Below, piece by piece: positions 1-9,694 of a stretch of 64,000 bases of DNA. Made by a program: the position numbers and the translations under genes. Under the pieces are notes generated by a model. It saw nothing but the letters and a program-made list of their open reading frames with translations, was not told the DNA's origin and did not search any database. How positions within the stretch are numbered: position 1 is the first letter of the stretch; every line of letters starts with the position of its first letter. The stretch is from JAHEIJ01 sp040235565 (lineage in GTDB: Bacteria > Pseudomonadota > Gammaproteobacteria > UBA6429 > Thiohalophilaceae): positions 3,204 through 67,203 of the forward strand of contig JBECLA010000027.1 of assembly GCA_040235565.1 (NCBI GenBank), given 5' to 3'.

Positions 1-544
1 TGACGATCAGGGTTTCCGGACCACCCCACACCGCTTCCAGCACTTCGGCCACATCCTCGGGACGGGTATCGCCCACCACCAATGGCACGAGGCTGAAGTC
101 GGTGAGAATTTCCTGCAGGAAGGGCAGGTGGACTTCCAGGCTGTGTTCCAGTGCATGGGCCTGATCAAGTTGGACGACCTGGGGAAAGGCTTCCAGTCTG
201 TCGATCAGTTGCCGATCCAGCGGAATCTGTCCCAGGGGGGTGACGAAGTGCGTCGCGCTGCTGCTGGCCAGACCGCGGAACGGCACCCGATGAGACGGAC
301 CTAACAGGACGACACGATGGATCTGTTCCCTGGCGGGCATTAAACGGGCATAGGCGCTGGCGGCGATCGGTCCGGAATAGATATAACCGGCATGCGGTAC
401 GATGATCGCTTTGGGGACTTCTTCAGGTTCGGTGTGTTTCTGCAGCGCTTGCTGGAGATAGGTATCGATCGACAGGTGTAATTCTGCCTTGTCACCGGGG
501 TAGAACATTCCTGCTACCGCGGGTTGTCTGATAAAATTACTCAT
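1..544 (-). CDS. MEMO1 family protein (AmmeMemoRadiSam protein B-like), C-terminus outside window
   Basis: About 181 N-terminal codons are present and the frame runs off the left edge. The start at 544 gives MSNFIRQPAVAGMFYPG; the PAVAGxFYPG opening and the following VPHAGYIYSG and LLGPSHR segments are hallmarks of the MEMO1 family, related in fold to non-haem iron dioxygenases. In bacteria such proteins usually sit with AMMECR1 and a radical SAM protein, but those partners would lie outside this window. The biochemical role is unknown. It is transcribed divergently from mogA, with 165 bases between the two starts. Family assignment is firm and function is open. Confidence 0.88.
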   Translation of the reverse strand, partial: MSNFIRQPAVAGMFYPGDKAELHLSIDTYLQQALQKHTEPEEVPKAIIVPHAGYIYSGPIAASAYARLMPAREQIHRVVLLGPSHRVPFRGLASSSATHFVTPLGQIPLDRQLIDRLEAFPQVVQLDQAHALEHSLEVHLPFLQEILTDFSLVPLVVGDTRPEDVAEVLEAVWGGPETLIV

Positions 545-709
545 ATTTCCGGACTCAGAGTGGTTCAGTTGTCTCTTCACATGGCACTACGGACAAGCGG
601 GTTATTCCCGCTGATCACGAGAGCAAAATTCCATTCTTTTATATAGATTAGTATATGTTCGCCTTGCTGCGTTACCAGTCACGCATAGACGTTAAATTTT
701 GAGGAATTC

Positions 710-1243
710 ATGACACAGAACAAGATTCGCATCGGTATTGTCACCGTCTCTGATCGCGCCAGTCGTGGTGAGTATGAAGATCTGGGCGGGCCGGCCATGC
801 GGGATTGGCTGGCAAAAGCCCTCGCCAGTGAGTGGGAAGCCGTGCCCCGGCTGGTCCCCGATGAACAACACCAGATTGAAGCGGTATTGAAAGATTTGTG
901 CGATCAGGAGGGGTGTTGTCTGGTGGTCACCACCGGCGGCACCGGACCGGCCAAGCGAGACGTGACCCCCGAGGCGACCGAGGCCGTATGCGACAAGATC
1001 CTGGACGGGTTCGGGGAACTGATGCGTGCGGTATCATTGCAATTTGTGCCGACCGCCATCTTGTCCCGCCAGATCGCCGGGATCCGGGGGGATTGCCTGA
1101 TTATAAATTTACCCGGCAAGCCAGCCGCAATTGCCGATTGTCTGAACGCCGTGTTTCCGGCCGTCCCCACCTGCGTCAGTTTGATCGATGGTCCCTGGCT
1201 GGAAACCAATGATGATTTTGTGAAGGCCTTTCGGCCCACCTGA
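710..1243 (+). CDS. mogA: Molybdopterin adenylyltransferase MogA
   Basis: The 177-residue protein adenylylates molybdopterin before molybdenum insertion in molybdenum-cofactor synthesis, in the cytoplasm. The MoCF fold is shown by IVTVSDRAS near the start and the TTGGTGPAKRDVTPEAT loop at residues 74-90, which binds the pterin phosphate. The LPGKPAA segment near residue 137 is also typical. Length matches MogA rather than the longer MoeA; MoaB is a close paralogue and cannot be fully excluded. A GAGGA ribosome site lies 7 bases before the ATG. A MEMO1-family gene is divergent upstream and prmB follows 20 bases later, so the two probably share a transcript. Confidence 0.87.
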   Translation: MTQNKIRIGIVTVSDRASRGEYEDLGGPAMRDWLAKALASEWEAVPRLVPDEQHQIEAVLKDLCDQEGCCLVVTTGGTGPAKRDVTPEATEAVCDKILDGFGELMRAVSLQFVPTAILSRQIAGIRGDCLIINLPGKPAAIADCLNAVFPAVPTCVSLIDGPWLETNDDFVKAFRPT

Positions 1244-1263
1244 TTGTTCACAGGCCAGTTATT

Positions 1264-2184
1264 TTGAACCCGATGCAACCTGAACAAATCCAACCAACCT
1301 TGCGGGACATGATCCTGCGCGGCGAACAGGTGCTGGATGAAGCCGGCGTGTATTTCGGGCACGGCACGGATAACGCCCTGGATGAAGCCGCCTGGCTGGT
1401 ATCGCATGCAATCGGCTTGCCCCCGACTTTCAGTGATGCCGAACTTGACCAGGTATTGACGGACGCGCAGCAGAAGGAGGTAGAGAAACTGCTGCAACGA
1501 CGGGTGCAGGAACGCTTGCCGGCTGCCTATTTGACGCATGAGGCCTGGTTTGCCGGTCACCGTTTTTATGTCGATGAGCGGGTCCTGGTGCCACGATCCC
1601 CCCTGGCGGAGCTGATCCAGGATGAATTTCGGCCCTGGGTGGAGGCATCGCAGCTGACGCGGGTACTCGATCTGTGCACCGGGAGTGGTTGTATTGCCAT
1701 CGCCACGGCCCTGGCATTACCCCAGGTGCAGGTGGATGCCACGGACATCTCGCCAGAGGCACTGGCGGTGGCGCGCCGCAACGTGGCTGACTATCACCTG
1801 CAAAAGCGAGTGAACCTGATCGAATCGGATCTTTTCGACGCCTTGCAGGGCAGGCGCTATGATTTAATTGTGAGTAATCCACCGTATGTGGATGCCGAGG
1901 ACATGGCCGCTTTGCCGGCGGAATATCGGCGTGAGCCGCAAATGGGTCTGACGGCCGGCCCCGAAGGCCTGGATCTGGTGATCCCGATGCTACAACAGGC
2001 AGCTGATTACCTCACCGATAACGGTGTTATGATCGTCGAGGTCGGCAACAGCGCCGAGGCCCTCCAGGCCCGGTTCCCCAGTGTGCCCTTTACCTGGCTG
2101 GAATTCAGTTATGGTGGCGAGGGAGTTTTTCTACTCGAGGCCCCGCAGGTGGTCGAGTATCATGATACTTTTATGCAGGCGTGA
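1264..2184 (+). CDS. prmB: Ribosomal protein uL3 glutamine N5-methyltransferase PrmB
   Basis: This SAM-dependent enzyme methylates a glutamine of ribosomal protein L3. The 306-residue frame has the SAM loop DLCTGSGCIAI at residues 136-146, the VPRSP segment at 109-113 that is typical of PrmB, and the catalytic NPPY at 205-208. HemK/PrmC has the same NPPY but usually lacks this N-terminal arrangement, so PrmB is the better call. The first possible start is TTG at 1264; an ATG three codons later (1273) is an alternative and neither has a strong ribosome site. It lies 20 bases after mogA. Confidence 0.88.
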   Translation: MNPMQPEQIQPTLRDMILRGEQVLDEAGVYFGHGTDNALDEAAWLVSHAIGLPPTFSDAELDQVLTDAQQKEVEKLLQRRVQERLPAAYLTHEAWFAGHRFYVDERVLVPRSPLAELIQDEFRPWVEASQLTRVLDLCTGSGCIAIATALALPQVQVDATDISPEALAVARRNVADYHLQKRVNLIESDLFDALQGRRYDLIVSNPPYVDAEDMAALPAEYRREPQMGLTAGPEGLDLVIPMLQQAADYLTDNGVMIVEVGNSAEALQARFPSVPFTWLEFSYGGEGVFLLEAPQVVEYHDTFMQA

Positions 2185-2225
2185 AGCCTGGTGTTATATA
2201 TCCCTTCTGATTGCAGGAGTATTGA

Positions 2226-2552
2226 ATGTCAATTGTAAAACGGCCCGCTTCCATGGAAGATTACATCGAACTGGTGAAATCAGCCCTGTTTGATGTGGAA
2301 GAGTTACGCATGTCGGTGGAATTCGATATGGAATTCATGGAGTCAGCGTTATCGTTTGTTGAGCCCCTGGAAAAGGGCCTGCGTGATTTACTCCATTCCC
2401 TGCAAGATGGCAATCATGAATTTGCCGATGAGGATTTGGCTTTTATGCCTATCGTGGAAGCGCAGCCCAACGTCATGCTGCCCTTCAAACCGGTGTTACG
2501 TCAGATCAATGAAACTCATCGTAAAGGACTACAGGCCGAAACCGAAGATTGA
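2226..2552 (+). CDS. Conserved small cytoplasmic protein of unknown function
   Basis: The 108-residue protein is acidic, largely helical in character and has no signal peptide, membrane segment or cysteine. An AGGAG ribosome site 7 bases before the ATG and sensible spacing between prmB (41 bases) and hemN (62 bases) support it as a real gene. The middle, with EFDMEFMESALSFVEPLEKG, looks amphipathic. I do not recognise a domain. Its position suggests a conserved companion of this locus, but no function can be assigned from sequence. Confidence 0.72.
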   Translation: MSIVKRPASMEDYIELVKSALFDVEELRMSVEFDMEFMESALSFVEPLEKGLRDLLHSLQDGNHEFADEDLAFMPIVEAQPNVMLPFKPVLRQINETHRKGLQAETED

Positions 2553-2614
2553 CGTTTCCCATACGCTGCTACCACGGCGAGAGAGTGGGCAGCGAGCGAT
2601 ATCAGGATCCAATC

Positions 2615-3994
2615 ATGAGCGAAATTATTTTTGATAAGCAGCTGATTCAACGTTACGACAAGGCGGGCCCGCGCTATACGTCCTATCCCACCGCGGTGCA
2701 ATTTACGGAAGAATTTACCAGTGAGGATTATCGCCAAAAAGCGCTGGCAAGTAATATCAGCAAACGCCCCTTGTCGTTGTATTTTCATATCCCTTTCTGC
2801 GATACCGTCTGTTTCTATTGTGGCTGCAACAAGGTTGTCACCAAGGATCGAACCCGTGCCGCGCCTTATTTACAACGGGTTCATCAGGAAATTGCCATGC
2901 AGAGCCAATTGTTCGATAACGAACGACCGGTGGAGCAACTGCATTGGGGCGGGGGGACGCCCACTTTTATCAGTCATGATGAAATGCGTGAACTGATGCG
3001 GGTGACAGGCAAGTATTTCAAGCTGCTGGACAATGATGCGGGTGAATACTCGATCGAGATCGATCCGCGGGAGGCCCACGGTGACACCATCGCTGTGTTG
3101 CGCTCAATTGGATTTAATCGCATGAGCCTGGGAGTGCAGGACTTTGACCCGACGGTGCAAAAGGCGGTTAATCGTATCCAGTCCGAGGAGGAGACCGCCT
3201 ATGTGATCAACGCAGCCCGTAGTGAAGGCTTTAAATCGATCAGCATTGATCTGATTTATGGATTGCCCTTCCAGAGCGTTGCCAGTTTTGATCGAACCCT
3301 CGATCGCGTACTTGCGCTGTCACCTGATCGCTTATCGGTGTTTAACTATGCGCACTTGCCGGAAATGTTTAAACCCCAGCGGCGTATCAACGCCGGGGAT
3401 CTGCCCAGCCCAGATGAAAAACTGGCGATTCTTAAACACTGCATCGATCACCTCACAGCCGCCGGTTACGTCTATATCGGGATGGATCATTTCGCCAAGC
3501 CGGATGATGAACTGGCAGTGGCCCAGGCAAACGGGACCCTGTATCGGAATTTTCAGGGCTATTCCACCCACGCCAATTGCGATCTGATTGCTCTGGGGAT
3601 TACCTCTATCAGTATGGTTGGTAACTGCTATGCCCAGAACCTGAAAACCATGGATGATTACTATGCGCGTATCGATGCCGGCGAACTGGCGGTATTTCGC
3701 GGAGTCAGTTTAACGGAGGAAGACATTCTGCGCCGGGAAGTGATTACCCAGTTGATATGCAATTTCAATTTGCCTATAGCCGACATCGAACAGCAGTTTG
3801 GCATCAGTTTCCCCGAGCATTTTTCCCGGGAACTGGAAGAACTGAAATCCATGCAACAGGATGGTTTGCTTGAACTGACGGATAAAACCATCACCGTAAC
3901 GCCGGCTGGTAAATTGCTGATTCGTAATATCTGTATGGTGTTTGACGCCTATCTTCGCGCCCAGAAGGAAGAACGTTTTTCACGCGTGATTTAG
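2615..3994 (+). CDS. hemN: Oxygen-independent coproporphyrinogen III oxidase HemN
   Basis: This radical SAM enzyme makes protoporphyrinogen IX from coproporphyrinogen III without oxygen, in haem synthesis. From the ATG at 2615 it is 459 residues, close to the E. coli enzyme, and Cys62, Cys66 and Cys69 (CDTVCFYC) form the 4Fe-4S CxxxCxxC site, with Cys71 also present. GGGTP and the KAGPRYTSYPT opening are family signatures. A longer frame begins at 2549, but its extra 22 residues match nothing in the family. Anaerobic haem supply fits the many c-type cytochromes nearby. It converges on the next gene with only two bases between stop codons. Confidence 0.95.
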   Translation: MSEIIFDKQLIQRYDKAGPRYTSYPTAVQFTEEFTSEDYRQKALASNISKRPLSLYFHIPFCDTVCFYCGCNKVVTKDRTRAAPYLQRVHQEIAMQSQLFDNERPVEQLHWGGGTPTFISHDEMRELMRVTGKYFKLLDNDAGEYSIEIDPREAHGDTIAVLRSIGFNRMSLGVQDFDPTVQKAVNRIQSEEETAYVINAARSEGFKSISIDLIYGLPFQSVASFDRTLDRVLALSPDRLSVFNYAHLPEMFKPQRRINAGDLPSPDEKLAILKHCIDHLTAAGYVYIGMDHFAKPDDELAVAQANGTLYRNFQGYSTHANCDLIALGITSISMVGNCYAQNLKTMDDYYARIDAGELAVFRGVSLTEEDILRREVITQLICNFNLPIADIEQQFGISFPEHFSRELEELKSMQQDGLLELTDKTITVTPAGKLLIRNICMVFDAYLRAQKEERFSRVI

Positions 3995-3996
3995 TT

Positions 3997-6408
3997 TCAG
4001 GCCAGTTGCTGAATGGATGTTTTGGTTACGCGATTCAGCATCTCTGAAAAGTCATAGGGCTGTTCTATTTCATAACCCTGAGCAAGACTAATCCCGATGT
4101 CACGTATCTTTTGAAGGATTTCGGGTGTTTCCACGAACTCCGCTATGGTTTGCAGATCCATCATTCTGGCTATGCGCTGAATAGATTCGATAAAGGCAAG
4201 ATCAATTTCGTCGTGACAAATATCTTTGATAAAACTTCCGTCAATTTTCAGGTAATCGACCGGCATATTCTTTAAATAACTGAATGAGGAAAGGCCGCTG
4301 CCGAAATCATCCAGAGCAAATTTACAACCCAGTTTGCGAATGCGATGAATAAAATCAATTGCCACCGTCATATTGGCAATAGCAACTGTTTCGGTAAGTT
4401 CAAAGCACAACGATTGTGGATTGAAGTCAGTTGCTTCAATGGTCCTGGTTACATAGTCAACAAATTGGTCATTACTGATTGATTGACCGGAGACGTTGAC
4501 CGAAAGCATGATTTCCGTGTCTCCATGGTTCTGTTTGTTCTCGGCCAATGCGGTCAATACATTTCCGATAACCCATTTATCCAGTGACGCCATCAAATTA
4601 TACCGTTCCGCAGTCGGTATAAATGCTTTGGGTGAGATGATTTCGCCATCCTTGTTTTTCATTCGCAGGAGGATTTCGTAGAAAGGGGTGTATCCGACTT
4701 TTGTCTTCGTCGAAACGATTTTTTGACAATAAAGGATAAGGTTATTCTGTTCTACTGCCTGGCTAATATCCTGGACACGCCGCATTTCCTGGCGGCGTTC
4801 ATGCAGGCGGTTGCTGTCGGTGTGATAGATTTCAATGCAGTTACGTCCGTTATCCTTGGCGACATAACAGGCCGTATCTGCCGCTGCCATTATTGAAGAA
4901 ACATTGGCGGAATCACTGGTGATTATCACGACACCGATACTGACGCTAATGTTGTAGTTATTATTGCCCCAGGCAAATTGGGTCTCCTTGATTGTTTGAC
5001 GAAGTTTTTCAGCGATTTCCAGCGCTTTGCTCTCGGTGCATCCTTCCAGCAATACCCCAAACTCATCACCTCCCAGACGCGATAGAACATCACTGTTTCT
5101 GAGGATGGGAGCCATACGATGGGCAACTTGTTTCAGCAGTTCATCACCGGCAATATGGCCAGCGGAATCATTAACGATCTTGAGTTGATCGAGATCGAGA
5201 TAACACAGTGCATGGGTGGTGTCTTCATTTTTCGCATTGATGATCGCCTGGGACAGGCGTTGTTCAAATTCGCGTCGGTTGACCAGCCCGGTTAGTGAGT
5301 CATGGCTGGCCTGATAGCTCAATTTGTATGACAGACTGCGAATTTCCGTGACATCCCGAAATACAACAATTGCCCCCAGCAAACTTTTGTTTTCATCAAG
5401 GATTGCGGAGATATTGTATTCAATGGCAAATTCCGTATTGTCACTTCGGATAAGCAGTAAATCATGATTTGAGGCAATGGTTTCTTTGGTTTGCAGGACG
5501 GTATTTACCGGGTTGATGAAACTGGAACGATCGGCTTCTTTGTAGATCCGGAATACGCTGTCAACTTGCTTTCCAAGCGCATCTTTGGTGGCCAAGCCTG
5601 TCAGATGTTCGGCCATGGCATTAAAATCAGTGATTTGTCCCCTGGTGTCAGTCGAGATGACGGCATCACCGATGGAACTTAAGGTAATTTTTGCCAGTTG
5701 CTTTTCTGTTTGCAGGGTCTGCGCCATGACACTGATACGCCGGGTGACGAACAGGGCAATAAAACCGCCCAGCAACAGGGTAAGCGCCGCGAGGCCGAGT
5801 ATCGTGAGCACGTTCTTTTTCTGGGTCCGGTTTTCCAGATCGGTGAGTTCTGCAATCGCTTTGGCCTGTAAGTTTTTCAGTTTCGTCAGATGAGTGAGAA
5901 CCTGGTTCTGGCCGGGAAGCGCTTTCTCGGTTAACAGTGATCGGGCCTGAGCGAGTTCATCATTCTGGATGAGTTCAACGATCTGTTCCTGTAATGGAAA
6001 AACCCATTTGGTAACCATACCTTGTTGTTCAAGCAGACTTTGTTCTTCCTGATTGAGCGGCATTTCCAGCAAGGCAATCCGGGCATTTGCAAAGTTGGCC
6101 GCGGACTGATTGTATTTGAGGTAAATGGAGTCTTGTACAAACGGATCGGAAAGGCTCGCCATGGTGAACAAGCCGACACTGCGTTCACGTGCGGCGTTGT
6201 ACATCTGGTCAACGAGTGAAGCCTTGACGTAGAGTTGCTGGGTCACGGCTTTCAGGTTCGAGTTGCTGCGCGAGGACTGATACAAGCCAATCGTAATGGT
6301 GAGCATGAACAGGCACAGTACCGCACCAAAGCTGATGAACAGCAGGCAGCGGCTTTGGTCCAGATTGCTGGTAGTAAAAGGACAGAATGGGCCCAACGAG
6401 AGTTTCAT
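3997..6408 (-). CDS. Membrane PAS-GGDEF-EAL cyclic-di-GMP protein
   Basis: The 803-residue protein has a membrane segment at about 21-43, a helical periplasmic sensor region, a second membrane segment near 199-221, a PAS domain at about 240-360, GGDEF at about 370-530 and EAL at about 545-795. The diguanylate cyclase signature LGGDEF is intact. In the phosphodiesterase part the EAL motif reads EIL (YEILLRM), but the downstream ELTET and DDFGSGLSS metal/substrate motifs and a late AEFVE are kept, so both activities are plausible. The input signal is unknown. It converges with hemN. Confidence 0.9.
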   Translation of the reverse strand: MKLSLGPFCPFTTSNLDQSRCLLFISFGAVLCLFMLTITIGLYQSSRSNSNLKAVTQQLYVKASLVDQMYNAARERSVGLFTMASLSDPFVQDSIYLKYNQSAANFANARIALLEMPLNQEEQSLLEQQGMVTKWVFPLQEQIVELIQNDELAQARSLLTEKALPGQNQVLTHLTKLKNLQAKAIAELTDLENRTQKKNVLTILGLAALTLLLGGFIALFVTRRISVMAQTLQTEKQLAKITLSSIGDAVISTDTRGQITDFNAMAEHLTGLATKDALGKQVDSVFRIYKEADRSSFINPVNTVLQTKETIASNHDLLLIRSDNTEFAIEYNISAILDENKSLLGAIVVFRDVTEIRSLSYKLSYQASHDSLTGLVNRREFEQRLSQAIINAKNEDTTHALCYLDLDQLKIVNDSAGHIAGDELLKQVAHRMAPILRNSDVLSRLGGDEFGVLLEGCTESKALEIAEKLRQTIKETQFAWGNNNYNISVSIGVVIITSDSANVSSIMAAADTACYVAKDNGRNCIEIYHTDSNRLHERRQEMRRVQDISQAVEQNNLILYCQKIVSTKTKVGYTPFYEILLRMKNKDGEIISPKAFIPTAERYNLMASLDKWVIGNVLTALAENKQNHGDTEIMLSVNVSGQSISNDQFVDYVTRTIEATDFNPQSLCFELTETVAIANMTVAIDFIHRIRKLGCKFALDDFGSGLSSFSYLKNMPVDYLKIDGSFIKDICHDEIDLAFIESIQRIARMMDLQTIAEFVETPEILQKIRDIGISLAQGYEIEQPYDFSEMLNRVTKTSIQQLA

Positions 6409-6630
6409 TATTCGTTATTTTAGAAACATATAAAAACCAAGGTAATTGGTTGGTATTTCAATTGGTATATTCAGTTACATATCGGTCGGAACGGCCTGAA
6501 TGTTTAGTCCGGGGCAACCGCAGTTGCTGATGACTGATCGGGGTCTTAATGGGCTAACTCCGTGAAATAGGGGTGATTTTTCTGGGTTACAGGGCAGACG
6601 GGCGGAGATCGCTTGGTTACAATAGGCGCC

Positions 6631-7728
6631 ATGTCAGGAAATTCTTTCGGAAAACTTTTTACCGTGACCGGTTTTGGTGAAAGCCACGGCCCGGCCATCG
6701 GTTGCATCGTCGACGGCTGCCCGCCGGGATTGCCACTCAGTGAAGCGGACCTGCAAGGCGATCTCGATCGCCGCAAGCCGGGGCAAAGTCGGCATACCAC
6801 CCAACGGCGCGAGGCGGATCAGGTGCGTATTCTGTCGGGTGTGTTTGAAGGGGTGACCACCGGCACACCCATTGGCTTGTTGATCGAAAACACTGACCAG
6901 CGTTCCAAGGATTACTCCGAGATCATGGATCGGTTTCGTCCCGGCCATGCCGATTACACCTATCTGCAAAAATATGGCCTGCGGGACTATCGGGGTGGTG
7001 GACGTTCCTCCGCGCGGGAAACCGCAATGCGGGTCGCCGCCGGCGCCATTGCCAAGAAGTATCTGGCAGAAAAATACGGCATGTTGATCCGCGGCTATAT
7101 GGCACAGCTGGGTCCGATAAAATACGAGCAGTTTGACTGGGACCAGGTTGAGCAGAATGCCTTTTTCTTCCCTGATAGTCGCAAGCTGACGGAACTTGAA
7201 GCCTACATGGATGCCTTGCGCAAGGAAGGCAATTCCATCGGTGCACGCATCAATGTGGTGGCAACCGGTGTGCCCCCGGGATTGGGCGAGCCCATCTTCG
7301 ATCGGCTGGACGCGGAACTGGCGCATGCCCTGATGAGCATCAATGCCGTCAAGGGAGTTGAAATTGGAGCCGGTTTTGCCTGCGTGGAACAAAAAGGCAC
7401 GGAGCACCGGGATGAAATCACACCCGATGGCTTTTTAACCAACCATGCCGGCGGGGTACTGGGTGGCATCTCATCAGGGCAGGATATTGTTGCCAGTCTG
7501 GCCCTCAAACCGACGTCCAGCATTCGCTTGCCCGGACGGAGTGTCGATATCCACGGCAAGCCGGTTGAGGTGGTGACCAAGGGACGGCATGATCCCTGTG
7601 TCGGGATCCGTGCGACCCCCATCGCCGAAGCCATGATGGCGATTGTATTAATGGATCACGTGTTGCGGCATCGGGCCCAGAATCTGGATGTCCAGTCGGG
7701 CACGCCGATTATTCCCGCCAACGTCTAA
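6631..7728 (+). CDS. aroC: Chorismate synthase AroC
   Basis: The enzyme catalyses the last step of the shikimate pathway, 5-enolpyruvylshikimate-3-phosphate to chorismate, using reduced FMN. From the ATG at 6631 the protein is 365 residues and begins [20 protein letters not shown], with the GESHG signature, then [12 protein letters not shown] and the [11 protein letters not shown] motif, all diagnostic. A TTG at 6613 would add six residues with no family support. It stands alone here, with an MFS transporter downstream. Chorismate feeds the trp genes further along the window. Confidence 0.96.
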   Translation: MSGNSFGKLFTVTGFGESHGPAIGCIVDGCPPGLPLSEADLQGDLDRRKPGQSRHTTQRREADQVRILSGVFEGVTTGTPIGLLIENTDQRSKDYSEIMDRFRPGHADYTYLQKYGLRDYRGGGRSSARETAMRVAAGAIAKKYLAEKYGMLIRGYMAQLGPIKYEQFDWDQVEQNAFFFPDSRKLTELEAYMDALRKEGNSIGARINVVATGVPPGLGEPIFDRLDAELAHALMSINAVKGVEIGAGFACVEQKGTEHRDEITPDGFLTNHAGGVLGGISSGQDIVASLALKPTSSIRLPGRSVDIHGKPVEVVTKGRHDPCVGIRATPIAEAMMAIVLMDHVLRHRAQNLDVQSGTPIIPANV

Positions 7729-7817
7729 TTTTTTTTCGATCGGAGTGAAGGTCATCCACCAAGCGTCAAGCATGACCGCGTTGGCATCCCCTGTTAGTTG
7801 ATGATTCTGGGTTCCGC

Positions 7818-8969
7818 ATGACGACTTCCATGCCTTACTGGCGGCTTTCCGGCTTCTACTTTTTCTATTTTGCCAGCCTGGGTGCGCTCCTGCCTTACTG
7901 GGGGCTCTACCTCAAGTCACTGGGGTTTGATATCACCGCCATTGGCAACCTGATGGCCATTATCATGGCCACCAAGATCATCTCTCCCAACATCTGGGGC
8001 TGGATTGCCGATCACACCGGGCGACGCATGCAAATCGTGCGTCTGGGCAGTCTGGGTGCCGCGTTGGCCTTTGCCGGGGTGTTTTTCCAGGACGGGTTCA
8101 TCTGGCTGGCGATGGTGATGTTGCTGTTCAGTTTTTTCTGGAATGCCGCCTTACCCCAATTCGAGGCCACCACCTTTTATCACCTCGGTGAACAGGTACA
8201 TCGTTACAGTTCGATTCGTTTATGGGGTTCGATCGGCTTCATCGTCACCGTGTGGGGTCTTGGGGGTGTCATGCAAGGCCAGGGGCTCCAGTTATTGCCC
8301 TGGATTCTGTTTGGCTTGTTTACCGCCATCTGGTTAAACAGTCTGGTGGTACCGGAGGAAGCGGCCGGACATTTACCCCTGGAGCACGCGCCGCTACGCA
8401 AGATTCTGTCACAACCGCATGTCATGGGTTTATTACTGGTGTGTTTCCTCACCCAGGCGGGGCACGGCCCCTATTACACCTTTTATTCGATCCATATGGA
8501 GGATTACGATTATTCCCTCGGTTTAATCGGTGGCTTATGGGCACTGGGCGTGATCGCCGAAGTTGGCGTGTTCCTGTTGATGCATCGCCTGGTCCCGAAA
8601 TTTGGTTTGCGTAATCTGCTGGTGCTCAGTCTGTTGCTGGCGGTGCTGCGTTGGTTATTGATTGGTTTGTTTCCCCAACATCTGCCTGTCATGTTGCTGG
8701 CACAATGCCTGCACGCGGCCACCTTCGGTGTCTATCACGCCGCTGCGATTCAGCTGATCCATAGCTATTTCAAGGGCAGACACCAGGGCAAGGGTCAGGC
8801 CCTGTACAGCAGTCTGAGTTTTGGCGCCGGTGGGGCGATCGGCAGTTTATACAGTGGTTATGTTTATGAATATTTCGGGGCATTGCCCATGTTCATGATT
8901 GCGGCCGGGCTCAGTTTATTGGCCGTGCTGATTGCGTGGTATTTCATCCCCGCTGACAAGTCGACCTGA
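7818..8969 (+). CDS. MFS transporter of the 3-phenylpropionate permease (HcaT-like) family
   Basis: The 383-residue protein consists of about 12 hydrophobic segments with the MFS loop GWIADHTGRR near residues 65-74. The opening WRLSGFYFFYFASLGALLPYWGLYLKS is typical of the MFS_1_like / HcaT group (quoted in parts: SGFYFFYFASLGALLPYWG). Its substrate cannot be read from sequence; members are often annotated as phenylpropionate or nucleoside permeases without test. It follows aroC by 89 bases and may be independently transcribed. The downstream BON lipoprotein gene is convergent. Confidence 0.8.
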   Translation: MTTSMPYWRLSGFYFFYFASLGALLPYWGLYLKSLGFDITAIGNLMAIIMATKIISPNIWGWIADHTGRRMQIVRLGSLGAALAFAGVFFQDGFIWLAMVMLLFSFFWNAALPQFEATTFYHLGEQVHRYSSIRLWGSIGFIVTVWGLGGVMQGQGLQLLPWILFGLFTAIWLNSLVVPEEAAGHLPLEHAPLRKILSQPHVMGLLLVCFLTQAGHGPYYTFYSIHMEDYDYSLGLIGGLWALGVIAEVGVFLLMHRLVPKFGLRNLLVLSLLLAVLRWLLIGLFPQHLPVMLLAQCLHAATFGVYHAAAIQLIHSYFKGRHQGKGQALYSSLSFGAGGAIGSLYSGYVYEYFGALPMFMIAAGLSLLAVLIAWYFIPADKST

Positions 8970-9006
8970 AGTATCCGCTATACGTAACCATGCTGCCGCT
9001 ACGCGC

Positions 9007-9333
9007 TTATTGTGTGCGGACAGCTAATTCTGAATTCACGCCCTGAACACCGTTGACGCGGTAAACCTGACTGACCAGGCGTTGAATTTCCCGCTGAGAT
9101 GCCATTACGCCCTGCAAGGTAACGATGCCGTTGGCAGTGGATACGGTGACAGGTGAACGGTTGTCCAACAAATCGCGTACTGCCCGGGTGATTTCCGTAT
9201 CCTGGCTAACCTGTTCCAGACTGCGATTATCCTGCTCTACATGTACCCCGGCCTGCTGACCTCCGCCAAGGATCATGCTCGTACAGGCCGTAAGTAGCGG
9301 AACCAGCAAGTACAGGGAATAAAGTTGCTTCAT
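9007..9333 (-). CDS. BON-domain lipoprotein
   Basis: The 108-residue protein has a signal peptide ending in the lipobox LLTAC, so Cys16 should be lipidated and the mature protein anchored in the periplasm. Residues about 45-106 form one BON domain with the GIVTLQGVMAS core. BON proteins such as OsmY and DolP bind membranes and support the outer-membrane barrier. A single BON copy is shorter than DolP, which has two. It converges with the MFS gene. Confidence 0.85.
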   Translation of the reverse strand: MKQLYSLYLLVPLLTACTSMILGGGQQAGVHVEQDNRSLEQVSQDTEITRAVRDLLDNRSPVTVSTANGIVTLQGVMASQREIQRLVSQVYRVNGVQGVNSELAVRTQ

Positions 9334-9694
9334 AAGTAAAAGTCTTGGTGATAGCGAATGCTAGCAAGTCTCACCCACGGAAAGAAGGGAAACAGATCAG
9401 CATTGCTAGCCAATAGTTACCCGGTAGCCGTTATTTTCACCCCGTAACTATAACGTAAGTCATAAGGTCTTGTAGATACAGCACCCATCACCTATGCAAA
9501 ATGCAATTCTGAGCTCAGATTGTAAAATAAAAGCTAAAAAACCTAGTAAACTTGTCGAAAACATAAATATAAGAATAATTGCCAGTATCGACTGGGTACC
9601 ACTTTCCAGACCAGACCCAAACTATTCCAGGATAGCGAGTAGCCGTCCTTTATTTACGCGCGTATTAAAACGGTCTAGGAAGGCAGTTCATAAA
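9334..9694. other. Intergenic region between BON lipoprotein and GGDEF/EAL gene
   Basis: This 361-base divergent spacer is AT-rich in its right half. An open frame beginning at ATG 9494 is continuous with the downstream gene, but its 67 extra residues are polar and not domain-like. Two GCTAGC palindromes occur near 9360 and 9405. I see no RNA gene or convincing promoter. Confidence 0.4.
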
